A DNA stretch of 64,000 nucleotides from Prado023 sp964418695 (GCA_964418695.1 CAYQMN010000014.1:1-64000), one strand, 5' to 3'. Shown: positions 50,210 to 61,148, counted from the first letter of the stretch. A program made the numbers and translations. The notes: generated by a model not told the origin, from the letters alone.

Positions 50210-52477
50210 CTAGATGCTCATGTGGAACGTGCGGCTGATGACGTCCTGCTGCTGCTCGCGGGTCAGCCGCACGAAGTTCACCGCGTAGCCGGAGACCCGG
50301 ATCGTGAGCTGGGGGTAGTTGTCCGGGTTCTCCATCGCGTCCAGGAGCATCTCGCGGTTGAGCACGTTGACGTTCATGTGGAACCCGCGGCTGTCGGTGT
50401 ACCCGTCCAGCACGCCGGTCAGGTTGTCGATGCGCTCCTGCTCGGTCTTGCCCAGACCGCTGGGGATCACCGAGGTGGTCAGCGAGATGCCGTCCTGGGC
50501 GTCCTCGTAGGGCAGGTGCGCCACGGAGAGGGCCGCAGGGATCAGGCCGCGCTTGTCCCGGCCGTGCATCGGGTTGGCGCCCGGCGCGAACGGCTCGCCC
50601 GCCGGCCGGCCGTCCGGGGTTGCCCCGGTGGCCTTGCCGTACACGACATTGGACGTGATCGTGAGCACCGACTGGGTGTGCCTGGCGTCCCGGTAGGCCG
50701 GGTAGGAGCTGATCTTGCCCATGAAGTCGTGGACGATCTGCGCGGCCAGCTGGTCGACCTCGGGGTCGTTGTTGCCGAACGCCGGGAACTCGCCGTCGAG
50801 CACGTAGTCGGTGATCAGCCCCGTCTCGTCGCGCACGGGATGGACCGTCGCGTGCTTGATCGCCGAGAACGAGTCGGCCACGATCGACAGGCCGGCGATG
50901 CCGCAGGCCAGCGTGCGCTCCGGGTCGTAGTCGTGCAGCGCCATCTCCAGGCGCTCGTACGCGTACTTGTCGTGCATGTAGTGGATGACGTTCAGCGCGT
51001 TGACGTACACGTCGGCCAGCCAGGTGGTGGCCGCGTCGAAGCGCGCCCAGACCTCGTCGAAGTCCAGGGTGTCGCCGGTGAGCGGCTCGCCCAGGTCGAT
51101 GACCTGCTTGCCCGAGATCTCGTCGCGGCCGCCGTTGATCGCGTAGAGCAGCGCCTTGGCCAGATTGACCCGGGCGCCGAAGAACTGCATGCGCTTGCCG
51201 ACCGGCATGCTCGACACGCAGCACGCGATCGCGCAGTCGTCGCCGCCCTCGTTGAACTCGCGCAGCAGGTCGTCGGACTCGTACTGCAGCGCCGAGGTGT
51301 CGATCGAGACCTTCGCGCAGAAGTCCTTGAAGCCCTGCGGCAGCGTCGAGCTCCACAGCACGGTCAGGTTCGGCTCGGGCGCCGGGCCCAGGTTGTAGAG
51401 GGTCTGCAGGAACCGGAACGACGAGCGGCTGACCAGCGTGCGCCCGTCGTAGCCCATCCCGCCGATCGCCTCGGTCACCCACGTCGGATCCCCGGAGAAC
51501 AGGGCGTCGTACTCGGGCGTGCGCAGGAAGCGCACCATCCGCAGCTTGATGACGAAGTCGTCGATCAGCTCCTGGGCGGCCTGCTCGGTGAGGACGCCGG
51601 CGTCCAGGTCGCGCTGCAGGTACACGTCCAGGAAGGTGGAGACCCGGCCCAGGCTCATCGCTGCGCCGTTCTGCTCCTTGATGGCGCCCAGGTAGGCCAT
51701 GTAGAGCCACTGGATCGCCTCGTGCGCGGTGTCGGCCGGGCGACGCAGGTCGAAGCCGTGCATGTCGCCCAGCTCGATCAGCTCCTGCAGGGAGCGGATC
51801 TGCTCGGCCAGCTCCTCGCGGTCGCGGATGATCGACTCGCTGGACAGCCGGTCGTCCAGGCGGGCCTTCTCGGCCTTCTTCGCCTCGATCAGCCGGTCCA
51901 CGCCGTAGAGCGGCACCCGGCGGTAGTCGCCGATGATCCGGCCGCGGCCGTACGCGTCGGGCAGCCCTGTGACCACATGGCTGGAGCGCGCGGCGCGGAT
52001 GGCGGGGGTGTAGGCGTCGAACACGCCGTCGTTGTGGGTCTTGCGGTACTTGGTGAAGATCTCCAGCGTGGCCGGGTCCAGCTCGTATCCGTAGGCCTTC
52101 AGGCCGTTGACGACCGTGCGCCAGCCGCCGTTGGGCATGATCGCGCGCTTGAGCGGCGCCTCGGTCTGCAGGCCGACGATCAGCTCGGGGATGTCCTCGG
52201 TGATCCGGCCGGGTGCGTGCGAGGTGATGGTGCTGGGCACCTTGGTATCCACGTCCAGGATGCCGCGGCGGTTCTCCTCCACCATGAGGTCGGCCACGAA
52301 CCGCCACAGGGCACCGGTGCGCTCGGTCGGCCCGGCCAGGAAGGACCCGTCCCCGGTATAGGGCGTGTAGTTGCCACGGATGAAGGCCATGACGTCGATC
52401 TGGGAGCGCCAGGGGCCCGCGTCGAACCCCCGCCAGGGGTCGGTGCTGGTCTCGGGCCGGTCGGTGGTCATGGTCAC
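50210..52477 (-). CDS. pflB: Formate C-acetyltransferase (pyruvate formate-lyase)
   Basis: 755 residues, close to the 759 of E. coli PflB. Converts pyruvate and CoA to acetyl-CoA and formate without oxygen. The adjacent catalytic cysteines are in CAIACCVSSMPVGKRMQF, and the glycyl-radical site near the C-terminus reads RVSGYAVNFVRL. AGGAGG lies 6 nt before GTG 52477; ATG 52471, two codons later, is the alternative. The frame stays open far upstream but antisense to two other genes, so those starts are rejected. Gene order pflB-pflA is standard. The oxygen-sensitive product implies anaerobic expression; no recognisable FNR or Rex site was seen. Confidence 0.97.
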   Translation of the reverse strand: MTMTTDRPETSTDPWRGFDAGPWRSQIDVMAFIRGNYTPYTGDGSFLAGPTERTGALWRFVADLMVEENRRGILDVDTKVPSTITSHAPGRITEDIPELIVGLQTEAPLKRAIMPNGGWRTVVNGLKAYGYELDPATLEIFTKYRKTHNDGVFDAYTPAIRAARSSHVVTGLPDAYGRGRIIGDYRRVPLYGVDRLIEAKKAEKARLDDRLSSESIIRDREELAEQIRSLQELIELGDMHGFDLRRPADTAHEAIQWLYMAYLGAIKEQNGAAMSLGRVSTFLDVYLQRDLDAGVLTEQAAQELIDDFVIKLRMVRFLRTPEYDALFSGDPTWVTEAIGGMGYDGRTLVSRSSFRFLQTLYNLGPAPEPNLTVLWSSTLPQGFKDFCAKVSIDTSALQYESDDLLREFNEGGDDCAIACCVSSMPVGKRMQFFGARVNLAKALLYAINGGRDEISGKQVIDLGEPLTGDTLDFDEVWARFDAATTWLADVYVNALNVIHYMHDKYAYERLEMALHDYDPERTLACGIAGLSIVADSFSAIKHATVHPVRDETGLITDYVLDGEFPAFGNNDPEVDQLAAQIVHDFMGKISSYPAYRDARHTQSVLTITSNVVYGKATGATPDGRPAGEPFAPGANPMHGRDKRGLIPAALSVAHLPYEDAQDGISLTTSVIPSGLGKTEQERIDNLTGVLDGYTDSRGFHMNVNVLNREMLLDAMENPDNYPQLTIRVSGYAVNFVRLTREQQQDVISRTFHMSI

Positions 52478-52599
52478 GTCGTTCCTCCTGTGGTAAGTGC
52501 CCGACGATGATCGCACCTGACCCCCCGGCAGGGCCATCCAAGGCGACCGCCTGGCTCGCCGACGGTGGTCGACCTTCGGGTCGATCCGCCCGCGGCCCC

Positions 52600-54312
52600 T
52601 CAGTCCGGGGTCTGCGCGTCGTCGTCGTCCTCGGGCTGCGCGCCGGGATCCTCCGACGGGGTCAGGGACTGCGACCCCGGGGGGCCGAACACGCGGGGGC
52701 GGGTGTGGACGAGCGGCCGGTGGGCGAGGCCGGCCATGGTCTCCTGGCTGATGCCGGTCGCGGTCTGGCGCCGCAGGATCACGTAGTCGGCCTGCGCGAA
52801 GTAGTCCTGGACGAATCGCTGGTACAGCGGGGACTGCTCCCGGAAGGCGGTCGGCGAGAGCGGGGCGTCGCTGGGATGATCGAGGGTGTAGGCGATCCCG
52901 GAGAAGTCGATGACGGGCGGGCAGCCGTTGGCCAGGTTGCGGCTGAGGCGATCCACCAGGGCGAGCATCGCCGGCGAGTCCGAGGCGACGCAGCGCGCGG
53001 AGGCGACCAGCGGCGCGACCGAGGGGCGGATCGCAGCGCCTCGGTCGGTCATCACGGCGCCCCAGCCCACCAGCACGGTCACGACCCCGGCCACGGCCGC
53101 GACCATCGGCCTGCGGATGGCCGTGCCACGGACAGGGCTGCAGTTCCAGACCATGTGTGCGCCGGCTCCCAGGAGGAGCATCCCCGCGGGGGCGACGAAC
53201 GACGCGTATCCGTCGAAGAAGACGGGCGTGGTGAGCAGGACCAGGGACTGCGTCACGAGCAGGGCGACCCACACGCGGGCAGGCGGCAGCCGGCGGGCGG
53301 CGACCACGGCCAGCACGATCACGAGGGCCACCACGCCGCCGGCGAGGAGACCCATGCGGCCCGAATGGGCGAGCTGGACCTGGGCCACCGCCGGGGATAT
53401 CGGGTGCAGGGGTGGCCAGGACGGGTTCGACAGCACGGAGAAGGGCCAGGCGCTCAGGTTGCCCATCTCGGCGAACCTGGCCAGGCGAGACTCGGGGGTC
53501 GTGGACCGGCCCAGCTGGGAGGCCACCACCAGCTGCCACACCCGGCCCGGGGCAAGGGCGACGAAGGGGGCCATGACGGCCAGCACGAAGGCCGCCGTCG
53601 TGGCCCCGAAGGCCACGGCCCGGCGCCACCGGCCGGCGACCAGCAGCGATGCCGCGATCACCAGCGCGGGCACCACCGCCCACATCTTGGTCGTGACCCC
53701 GACCCCGGCGACGGCGCCCGCGAGGAGCGGACGCCAGCGTCCCGAGACGTCCCGTGCGGACCGCGGCGGGATCAGCGTCAGCGCGGTGAGGGTCGCCAGG
53801 ATGACGAAGGGCTCGAGGAGCAGGGTGCGCTCTTCGCGGACGACCGGCCCCCAGACGCAGTAGAGGCTGGCGGCCGCGACACCGGCCGATCGGCTCAGGT
53901 GTCGTCCCGCCGTGAAGGTGAGGACCGCGTTCACGCCGCCCAGGGCGACGACGAGGACGCGAACCGCGACCAGCGTGTCCGCGTCGGTCAGCCCGAGCGC
54001 ATGGGCCACGGCTACCGGCCCCGCCGCGAGCAGCATGATCCCGGGTGGGTGCAGCAGGACGAAGTCCCGGTAGGGCAGCAGACCGTGCAGCAGTCCGGTC
54101 GTCGCCGAGAAGTAGACCCCGTCGTCGTACCCCATGAGGGTCCGGAAGCCGCCGGAGGAGTGCACGACCGTCAGGCGGACCCCGATGGCCAGGGCGAACA
54201 GACCCAGCATGATCCAGCGATCGAGCCGGGGCCCGGCGCCCCTGGCCGCCGTCGCGCTCGAGGTACCCGTCCTCGCGGGCGCATGGCCCGCGACCGGGCT
54301 CGGCTTGTCCAT
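52600..54312 (-). CDS. GT39/ArnT-like membrane glycosyltransferase
   Basis: 570 residues, about ten hydrophobic helices. The first external loop MGYDDGVYFSATTGLLHG and LPYRDFVLLHPPG is the catalytic-Asp region of GT-C enzymes (GT39/GT83 type) that use polyprenyl-phosphate sugars. EERTLLLEPFVILATL and TTKMWAVVPALV match further family helices. The C-terminus is a soluble external domain ending in an acidic tail (EDPGAQPEDDDDAQTPD). GGAGGG and GGGGG lie upstream of ATG 54312. It probably glycosylates a cell-envelope lipid or protein. Confidence 0.85.
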   Translation of the reverse strand: MDKPSPVAGHAPARTGTSSATAARGAGPRLDRWIMLGLFALAIGVRLTVVHSSGGFRTLMGYDDGVYFSATTGLLHGLLPYRDFVLLHPPGIMLLAAGPVAVAHALGLTDADTLVAVRVLVVALGGVNAVLTFTAGRHLSRSAGVAAASLYCVWGPVVREERTLLLEPFVILATLTALTLIPPRSARDVSGRWRPLLAGAVAGVGVTTKMWAVVPALVIAASLLVAGRWRRAVAFGATTAAFVLAVMAPFVALAPGRVWQLVVASQLGRSTTPESRLARFAEMGNLSAWPFSVLSNPSWPPLHPISPAVAQVQLAHSGRMGLLAGGVVALVIVLAVVAARRLPPARVWVALLVTQSLVLLTTPVFFDGYASFVAPAGMLLLGAGAHMVWNCSPVRGTAIRRPMVAAVAGVVTVLVGWGAVMTDRGAAIRPSVAPLVASARCVASDSPAMLALVDRLSRNLANGCPPVIDFSGIAYTLDHPSDAPLSPTAFREQSPLYQRFVQDYFAQADYVILRRQTATGISQETMAGLAHRPLVHTRPRVFGPPGSQSLTPSEDPGAQPEDDDDAQTPD

Positions 54313-54427
54313 CGCACCCCCAGTGCCCTCCCTCCGGGCCACCTGGACGGTACGCCCACACGGGCCTCGCCGAAGACCCCGGGGGCACTTGCCGGCCGGT
54401 GGGTGCGGCTGCTCGCCGTAGAATGGG

Positions 54428-55753
54428 ATGCCCGTGATTCGACCCGAGCCGAGCAATCCTGAGGTGCGCCGCATGTCCCAGGCTGACCACGACGCCGACG
54501 TCATCGTCGTCGGTGCCGGGCCCGCCGGTGCGGCGACCGCCCACCGGCTGGCGCAGGCCGGCCGGGACGTCCTGCTGCTGGAGCGGGCGCAGTTCCCCCG
54601 CGACAAGGTCTGCGGCGACGGGCTGACCCCGCGCGCGGTCCGGTCGCTGATCGAGATGGGCGTGGACATCTCCCCCGAGAAGGGGTGGGCGCGCAACAAC
54701 GGTCTGCGGATCATCGCCAACGGCCGCACCTACGAGCTGCCCTGGCCGACCCTGGAGCGATTCCCCGACTTCGGGCTGGTCCGGGCGCGCATGGAGCTCG
54801 ACGAGATCCTGGCCCGGCACGCCGCCGAGGCCGGCGCCCGGCTGCAGGAGCGCACCAAGGTCCTGGCCCCGACCATCGACGAGCGCTCCCGGCGGGTCAC
54901 CGGGGTGACCGCCCAGCCGGTGGACGCGCGCGGGCGCGCGGTCGGCCAGCGGGTGACCTACCGAGCCCCGATCGTGGTCGCCGCCGACGGCGTCTCCTCC
55001 CGGATGGCCGTGGCCCTGGGACTTGACCGCCGCGAGGACCGGCCGATGGGGGTCGCGGTACGCGCCTATGCCCCGAGCCCGCGCGCCTTCGAGCCGTGGA
55101 TGGAGTCCTGGCTGGAGCTGCGCAGCGACGGCGACCTGCTGCCCGGCTACGGCTGGGTCTTCGGCCTGGCCGACGGGCGGGTCAACATCGGCCTGGGCAT
55201 CCTCAACACCTCCGACTCCTTCCAGAACGTGGACTACCGCGACCACCTGCGCCGGTGGATGCGCGAGACCCCCGAGCACTGGGAGCTGCGCGAGCACGCC
55301 GACACCGTGCGGATCGGCGGCATGGCGCTGCCCATGGGGTTCAACCGGCAGCCGCACTACGCGCGCGGTCTGCTGCTGGTGGGCGATGCCGGCGGCATGG
55401 TGAACCCGTTCAACGGGGAGGGCATCGACTACGCGCTGGAGGCCGGCCTGCTCGCCGGCACCCGGATCGACGCCGCGCTGGCCGCCGACCGCGCCGCCGC
55501 CCGCGAGGCCCAGCTGCACGCCTACGCCGAGGATCTCAAGTCGTACTACGGGGGCTACTACACGCTGGGCCGCTGGTTCGTGAAGGCCATCGGCAACCCG
55601 TCGGTGATGAAGCTGGCCACCACCTACGGGATGCCGGTTCCGGTGCTGCGCCAGCTGGCGCTGAAGCTGATGGCCAACCTGACCGACGTCCGCGAGCCCG
55701 ACGGACTGGACCGGCTGGTCAACACCCTGTCCCGGATCGCCCCGGCCGCCTGA
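54428..55753 (+). CDS. Geranylgeranyl reductase family, MenJ candidate
   Basis: 441 residues, FAD-dependent. Rossmann motif DVIVVGAGPAGAATAHRLA, FPRDKVCGDGLTPRAVR, and the second FAD motif LLLVGDAGGMVNPFNGEGIDYALEAG are present. In mycobacteria the homologue next to menG (MenJ) saturates the beta-isoprene unit of menaquinone; position between men and nuo genes supports the same role here, while archaeal-type lipid reduction is less likely. Start uncertain: TAGAAT (54419-54424) is a near-perfect -10 only 3 nt before ATG 54428 and 9 nt before GTG 54434, and MSQADHD at 54473 has GAGG upstream. Confidence 0.88.
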   Translation: MPVIRPEPSNPEVRRMSQADHDADVIVVGAGPAGAATAHRLAQAGRDVLLLERAQFPRDKVCGDGLTPRAVRSLIEMGVDISPEKGWARNNGLRIIANGRTYELPWPTLERFPDFGLVRARMELDEILARHAAEAGARLQERTKVLAPTIDERSRRVTGVTAQPVDARGRAVGQRVTYRAPIVVAADGVSSRMAVALGLDRREDRPMGVAVRAYAPSPRAFEPWMESWLELRSDGDLLPGYGWVFGLADGRVNIGLGILNTSDSFQNVDYRDHLRRWMRETPEHWELREHADTVRIGGMALPMGFNRQPHYARGLLLVGDAGGMVNPFNGEGIDYALEAGLLAGTRIDAALAADRAAAREAQLHAYAEDLKSYYGGYYTLGRWFVKAIGNPSVMKLATTYGMPVPVLRQLALKLMANLTDVREPDGLDRLVNTLSRIAPAA

Positions 55754-55933
55754 GCTCGGGCTGGGTCCAACGCCAAGCGGGCGGCTCCCCCCAAGCCGGT
55801 GGACCGCACTCCGCCGGGGCAGGTCCAGGGAGCCGGTGACGACGTCGACCCGGTCGGTGACCCTGACGCCAGCAACCTGAAGCCCGGCGACGAGGACTGG
55901 ACCACGGACATCTCCATCAAGACCCTGGAGTAG
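55754..55933 (+). pseudogene. In-frame coding-like tail after the reductase stop
   Basis: Directly after the reductase TGA the same frame stays open for 59 codons to TAG 55931-55933. The second half (DASNLKPGDEDW, then TTDISIKTLE) has almost only G/C third positions and a protein-like sequence. GTG 55799 is the only possible internal start and lacks a good ribosome site. It could be a small gene, the remnant of a gene that once lay between the reductase and nuoA, or a read-through extension. No family is recognised. Confidence 0.4.
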
Positions 55934-56011
55934 GGCAGCAGCAGGCGACCGTGCGTGGGGTGGGTCACACCGACTGTGCAACGGTCAACGATCGGGCCCC
56001 ATCGGGGCGGT

Positions 56012-56036
56012 TATGCGCGTTTCGCGCGCATAGGAT
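56012..56036 (+). promoter_or_regulatory. nuo promoter region with palindrome
   Basis: TATGCGCG (56012-56019), TTTCG, CGCGCATA (56025-56032): perfect 8-bp arms. It runs straight into TAGGAT (56031-56036), a good -10 about 60 bp before the nuoA start. A regulator bound here would cover the promoter. The 344-bp gap before nuoA otherwise holds the coding-like tail described separately. Confidence 0.55.
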
Positions 56037-56097
56037 GTGCCCCGCTGGGCGCCGCGCCACGCGGCGTCGCAGCGCCGAGAGGACGGTGATCGGTGCG

Positions 56098-56457
56098 GTG
56101 AACGTCTACACACCCATCCTGATCCTCGGGCTGCTGGCCGGGGCCTTCGCGATGTTCTCGGTGACCGTGGCCGGCATCACCGGTCCCAAGCGCTACAACC
56201 GCGCCCGGCTGGACGCCTACGAGTGCGGCATCCAGCCCACCCCGCAGCCGATGGGCGGCGGCCGGTTCCCGGTCAAGTACTACCTGACGGCGATGCTGTT
56301 CATCGTCTTCGACATCGAGATCGTGTTCCTCTACCCGTGGGCCGTGACCTTCGACGCGCTGGGCATCTTCGGGCTGGTCGAGATGCTGCTCTTCATCGCC
56401 ACGCTGCTGGTCGCCTACGTCTACGTGTGGCGCCGCGGCGGACTGGAGTGGGACTGA
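56098..56457 (+). CDS. nuoA: NADH-quinone oxidoreductase subunit A
   Basis: 119 residues, three membrane helices (YTPILILGLLAGAFAMF..., YLTAMLFIVFDIEIVFLYPW, GLVEMLLFIATLLVAYVYVW). The DAYECGIQP loop and FDIEIVFLYPWA, at the quinone-pocket side of complex I, are diagnostic. GTG 56098 matches the usual N-terminus; GTG 56086 is closer to AGAGGA but gives an unusual extension. First gene of the nuo operon. Confidence 0.95.
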   Translation: MNVYTPILILGLLAGAFAMFSVTVAGITGPKRYNRARLDAYECGIQPTPQPMGGGRFPVKYYLTAMLFIVFDIEIVFLYPWAVTFDALGIFGLVEMLLFIATLLVAYVYVWRRGGLEWD

Positions 56458-56458
56458 C

Positions 56459-57013
56459 ATGGGCATCGAGGAGCAGCTCCCGTCAGGGATCCTGCTGACC
56501 AGCGTCGAGGTGGCCGCCGGCTACGTCCGCAAGAGCTCGCTGTGGCCGGCGACGTTCGGCCTGGCCTGCTGCGCGATCGAGATGATGTCGACCGGCGCCC
56601 CGCGCTACGACCTCGCGCGGTTCGGCATGGAGGTCTTCCGCGCCTCGCCGCGCCAGGCCGACGTGATGATCGTGGCCGGCCGCGTCAGCCAGAAGATGGC
56701 CCCCGTCCTGCGCCAGGTCTACGACCAGATGCCCGGCCCCAAGTGGGTCATCGCGATGGGCGTGTGCGCCTCGTCGGGTGGCATGTTCAACAACTACGCG
56801 ATCGTCCAGGGCGTGGACCACATCGTGCCCGTCGACATCTACCTGCCCGGCTGCCCGCCGCGCCCGGAGATGCTCATGGACGCGATCCTCAAGCTGCACG
56901 ACCAGATCCAGCACACCAAGCTCGGCGCCCACCGGCGTGACGAGATCGAGGAGCTGGAGGCTGCCGCCCTGGTCGCCGCGCCGACCATCGAGATGAAGGG
57001 GCTGCTGCGGTGA
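56459..57013 (+). CDS. nuoB: NADH-quinone oxidoreductase subunit B
   Basis: 184 residues, carries the terminal 4Fe-4S cluster N2. Ligands: the adjacent Cys pair in GLACCAIEMM, VCASSGGMFNNY and YLPGCPPRPEML. It lies at the junction of arm and membrane domains, next to the quinone site. It starts 1 bp after the nuoA stop; its stop overlaps nuoC. Confidence 0.98.
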   Translation: MGIEEQLPSGILLTSVEVAAGYVRKSSLWPATFGLACCAIEMMSTGAPRYDLARFGMEVFRASPRQADVMIVAGRVSQKMAPVLRQVYDQMPGPKWVIAMGVCASSGGMFNNYAIVQGVDHIVPVDIYLPGCPPRPEMLMDAILKLHDQIQHTKLGAHRRDEIEELEAAALVAAPTIEMKGLLR

Positions 57014-57795
57014 GCACGCCTCCCGACGCCCCCAGTGGCGCGACCGATCCGGCGGCGACCAACCCGGCGGCCGGTGCCGCCCCCGGCGACCAGGTGGTGC
57101 CCGTGGGCGCGATCGACCTGGGCCTGTCCCCGGTCCAGGACACGGTGGGCGTGCGCCACGGCGCCTTCGGCGTCACCGGCTCCGGTGACACCTCCGGGTT
57201 CGGCGGGCTGGTCCGCGAGGTCGTGATGCCCGGGGCCAGCGCCCGGCCCTATGGCGGCGACTTCGACGCGGTCGTCGACGAGCTGGAGCTGGCGCTGGCC
57301 GACGGCGGCCCCGGGCCGCAGGCGGCCATCGAGAAGGTGGTCGTCGACCGCGACGAGCTCACCCTGTTCATCCGCCGCGAGCACCTGTCCGCGGTCGCCC
57401 GGACGATGCGCGACGAGCCCGGCCTGCGCTACGAGATCTGCCACTCGGTGTCCGGTGCGCACTACCCGACCGACGCCGGGCGCGAGCTGCACGCGGTCAT
57501 CCACCTGCTCTCGATCACGCACAACCGGCGCATCCGCCTGGAGGTCGTCTGCCCCGACGACGACCGGCACATCCCCTCGGTGACGCCGGTCTGGCCGGCC
57601 GCCGACTGGCACGAGCGCGAGACCTGGGACATGTTCGGCATCATCTTCGACGGCCATCCGGCGCTGACCCGCATCCTGATGCCCGACGACTGGCCGGGGC
57701 ATCCGCAGCGCAAGGACTATCCCCTGGGCGGCATCCCCGTGGAGTACAAGGGCGCCACGACGCCGCCGCCGGATCAGCGAAGGTCGTACAGCTGA
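57010..57795 (+). CDS. nuoC: NADH-quinone oxidoreductase subunit C
   Basis: 261 residues, 30-kDa type subunit of the peripheral arm: SITHNRRIRLEVVCPDDD, WHERETWDMFGIIFDGHP and RILMPDDWPGHPQRKDYPLGG (family C-terminus, around residues 220-243). A Pro/Ala/Thr-rich leader of about 50 residues precedes the fold. GTG start overlaps nuoB; nuoD is a separate gene, not fused. Confidence 0.97.
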   Translation: MSTPPDAPSGATDPAATNPAAGAAPGDQVVPVGAIDLGLSPVQDTVGVRHGAFGVTGSGDTSGFGGLVREVVMPGASARPYGGDFDAVVDELELALADGGPGPQAAIEKVVVDRDELTLFIRREHLSAVARTMRDEPGLRYEICHSVSGAHYPTDAGRELHAVIHLLSITHNRRIRLEVVCPDDDRHIPSVTPVWPAADWHERETWDMFGIIFDGHPALTRILMPDDWPGHPQRKDYPLGGIPVEYKGATTPPPDQRRSYS

Positions 57796-59192
57796 TGAGC
57801 ACCACCTACGAGTCCGCAGAGCCGCCGCCCACCGCGGAGGCACCCGACGCGCGCCCGCAGCCCGAGGAGGCGCCGGGCTACGAGACCACCGAGGGCCGGG
57901 TCTTCACGGTCACCGGCGGGGACTGGTCCACGATCACGCCCGACCCGGAGAAGCAGGCCGAGCGGATCGTGGTCAACATGGGCCCGCAGCATCCGTCCAC
58001 GCACGGCGTGCTCCGGCTGATCCTCGAGCTGGAGGGCGAGAACGTCCACGACGCCCGCTGCGGCATCGGCTACCTGCACACCGGCATCGAGAAGAACCTC
58101 GAGTACCGCACCTGGGTGCAGGGCACCACCTTCGTCACGCGCATGGACTACCTGTCCCCGCTGTTCAACGAGGTCGGCTACTGCCTGGCCGTCGAGAAGC
58201 TGCTGGGCATCAGCGACGAGATCCCCGACCGAGCCACCGTCATCCGCGTCATCCTCATGGAGCTCAACCGGATCAGCTCGCACCTGGTGTGCCTGGCGAC
58301 CGGCGGCATGGAGCTCGGCGCGCTCACCGCCATGACGTTCGGCTTCCGGGAGCGCGAGTCGATCCTGGACCTGCTCGAGCTCATCACCGGCCTGCGGATG
58401 AACCACGCCTTCGTCCGCCCGGGCGGGCTGGCCCAGGACCTCCCGGAGCGCGACGACAAGGGCGTGGACCTCAAGATCCGCATCTCCGACACCATCGAGC
58501 TGCTGCGCAAGCGGCTGCCCGACACCGCGCACCTGCTGGTCGACAACTCCATCTGGATGGGCCGCACCTCAGGCATCGGCTACCTGGACCTGACCGGCTG
58601 CATGGCTCTGGGCATCACCGGGCCGATGCTGCGCGCGACCGGCTACCCGTGGGACCTGCGCAAGAGCCAGCCGTACTGCGGCTACGAGCGCTACGAGTTC
58701 GACGTGGTCACCGAGACCACCAGCGACGCGTACGGCCGCTTCCTGGTGCGGCTGCGCGAGATGGACGAGAGCCTGAAGATCGTCGAGCAGGCGCTGGACC
58801 TGCTGCAGCCCGGCCCGGTGATGATCGGCGACGCCAAGATCGCCTGGCCCTCGCAGCTGGCCCTGGGCAGCGACGGCATGGGCAACTCGCTGGAGCACAT
58901 CCGAGCGATCATGGGCACCTCGATGGAGGCCCTGATCCACCACTTCAAGCTGGTCACCGAGGGCTTCTCGGTGCCGGTCGGGCAGACCTACCAGGTCCTG
59001 GAGGCGCCGCGCGGCGAGCTGGGCGTGCATGTGGTGTCCGACGGGGGGACCCGGCCCTACCGCGTGCACTTCCGCGACCCGGGGTTCAACAACCTGCAGG
59101 CCGTGGGGGCGATGTGCGAGGGCGGCCAGGTCGCCGACGTGGTCGCGGCCGTGGCCAGCATCGACCCGGTGATGGGAGGGGTGGACCGCTGA
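57795..59192 (+). CDS. nuoD: NADH-quinone oxidoreductase subunit D
   Basis: 465 residues, 49-kDa subunit, derived from the NiFe-hydrogenase large subunit and forming the quinone cavity: NMGPQHPSTHGVLRLILELE with the quinone-site His, GYLHTGIEKNLEYRT, MDYLSPLFNEVGYCLAVEKL, MELNRISSHLV, and the C-terminal FNNLQAVGAM... ASIDPVMGGVDR. An acidic/Pro leader of about 50 residues is present. TGATGA links it to nuoC. Confidence 0.98.
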   Translation: MSTTYESAEPPPTAEAPDARPQPEEAPGYETTEGRVFTVTGGDWSTITPDPEKQAERIVVNMGPQHPSTHGVLRLILELEGENVHDARCGIGYLHTGIEKNLEYRTWVQGTTFVTRMDYLSPLFNEVGYCLAVEKLLGISDEIPDRATVIRVILMELNRISSHLVCLATGGMELGALTAMTFGFRERESILDLLELITGLRMNHAFVRPGGLAQDLPERDDKGVDLKIRISDTIELLRKRLPDTAHLLVDNSIWMGRTSGIGYLDLTGCMALGITGPMLRATGYPWDLRKSQPYCGYERYEFDVVTETTSDAYGRFLVRLREMDESLKIVEQALDLLQPGPVMIGDAKIAWPSQLALGSDGMGNSLEHIRAIMGTSMEALIHHFKLVTEGFSVPVGQTYQVLEAPRGELGVHVVSDGGTRPYRVHFRDPGFNNLQAVGAMCEGGQVADVVAAVASIDPVMGGVDR

Positions 59193-59847
59193 TGGCGATC
59201 TCCGAGCAGACGCGCGCCGAGCTGGCCGAGCTGGCCGGGCGCTACCCGCAGGCCCGCTCGGCACTGCTGCCGATGCTGCACCTGGTCCAGTCCGCGCAGG
59301 GCTACGTCAGCCCCGACGGGATCGCCGCGTGCGCGCAGATCCTCGGGCTGAGCACCGCGGAGGTGGCCGGCGTGGCCACGTTCTACACGATGTACAAGCG
59401 CCGCCCGGTCGGCCAGCACCACATCGGGGTCTGCACGAACACCATGTGCGCGATCCTGGGCGGCGACGCCGTGTGGGAGGCGGTCCGCGAGCGGGCCGGC
59501 GCCGGGCACGACGAGGTCTCCGCCGACGGGCTGTTCGACGTGGAGCGCATCGAATGTCAGGCCGCCTGCACGCACGCCCCGGTGATGACCGTGGACTGGG
59601 AGTTCTTCGACCACGTCACCCCCAGCGACGCGGTCGAGATCCTGGACCGGCTGGCCGCAGGCGAGCAGGTGCAGAGCACCCGCGGGCCCGTGGTGCGTGG
59701 CTACCGGGCGGCCTCGCGCACGATCTCCGGGATCGACGACGATGGGCTGGCCGGCGAGGGCCCGCAGGCCGACGAGCTGATGCTGGCCAACCTGCGCGCC
59801 GCCGCCGAGAGCGGCGTGGGTCCGGCGGACTTCGAGCAGGCGCAGCC

Positions 59848-59851
<4 letters not shown>
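59192..59851 (+). CDS. nuoE: NADH-quinone oxidoreductase subunit E
   Basis: 219 residues, 24-kDa thioredoxin-like 2Fe-2S subunit. Ligand cysteines in GVCTNTMCAILGG and IECQAACTHAPVM; the helical N-terminus contains MLHLVQSAQGYVS and VAGVATFYTMYKRRPVG. It sits next to NuoF in the NADH-dehydrogenase module. A C-terminal extension of about 45 residues is extra. Starts in a 1-bp overlap with nuoD. Confidence 0.97.

Positions 59852-61148
<1,297 letters not shown>

Noticed and set aside
52478..55981. Open minus-strand frame extending pflB upstream to about 1923 codons
   Set aside because: It runs antisense or out of frame through the glycosyltransferase and reductase genes; pflB itself ends in a good GTG start with AGGAGG and normal length.
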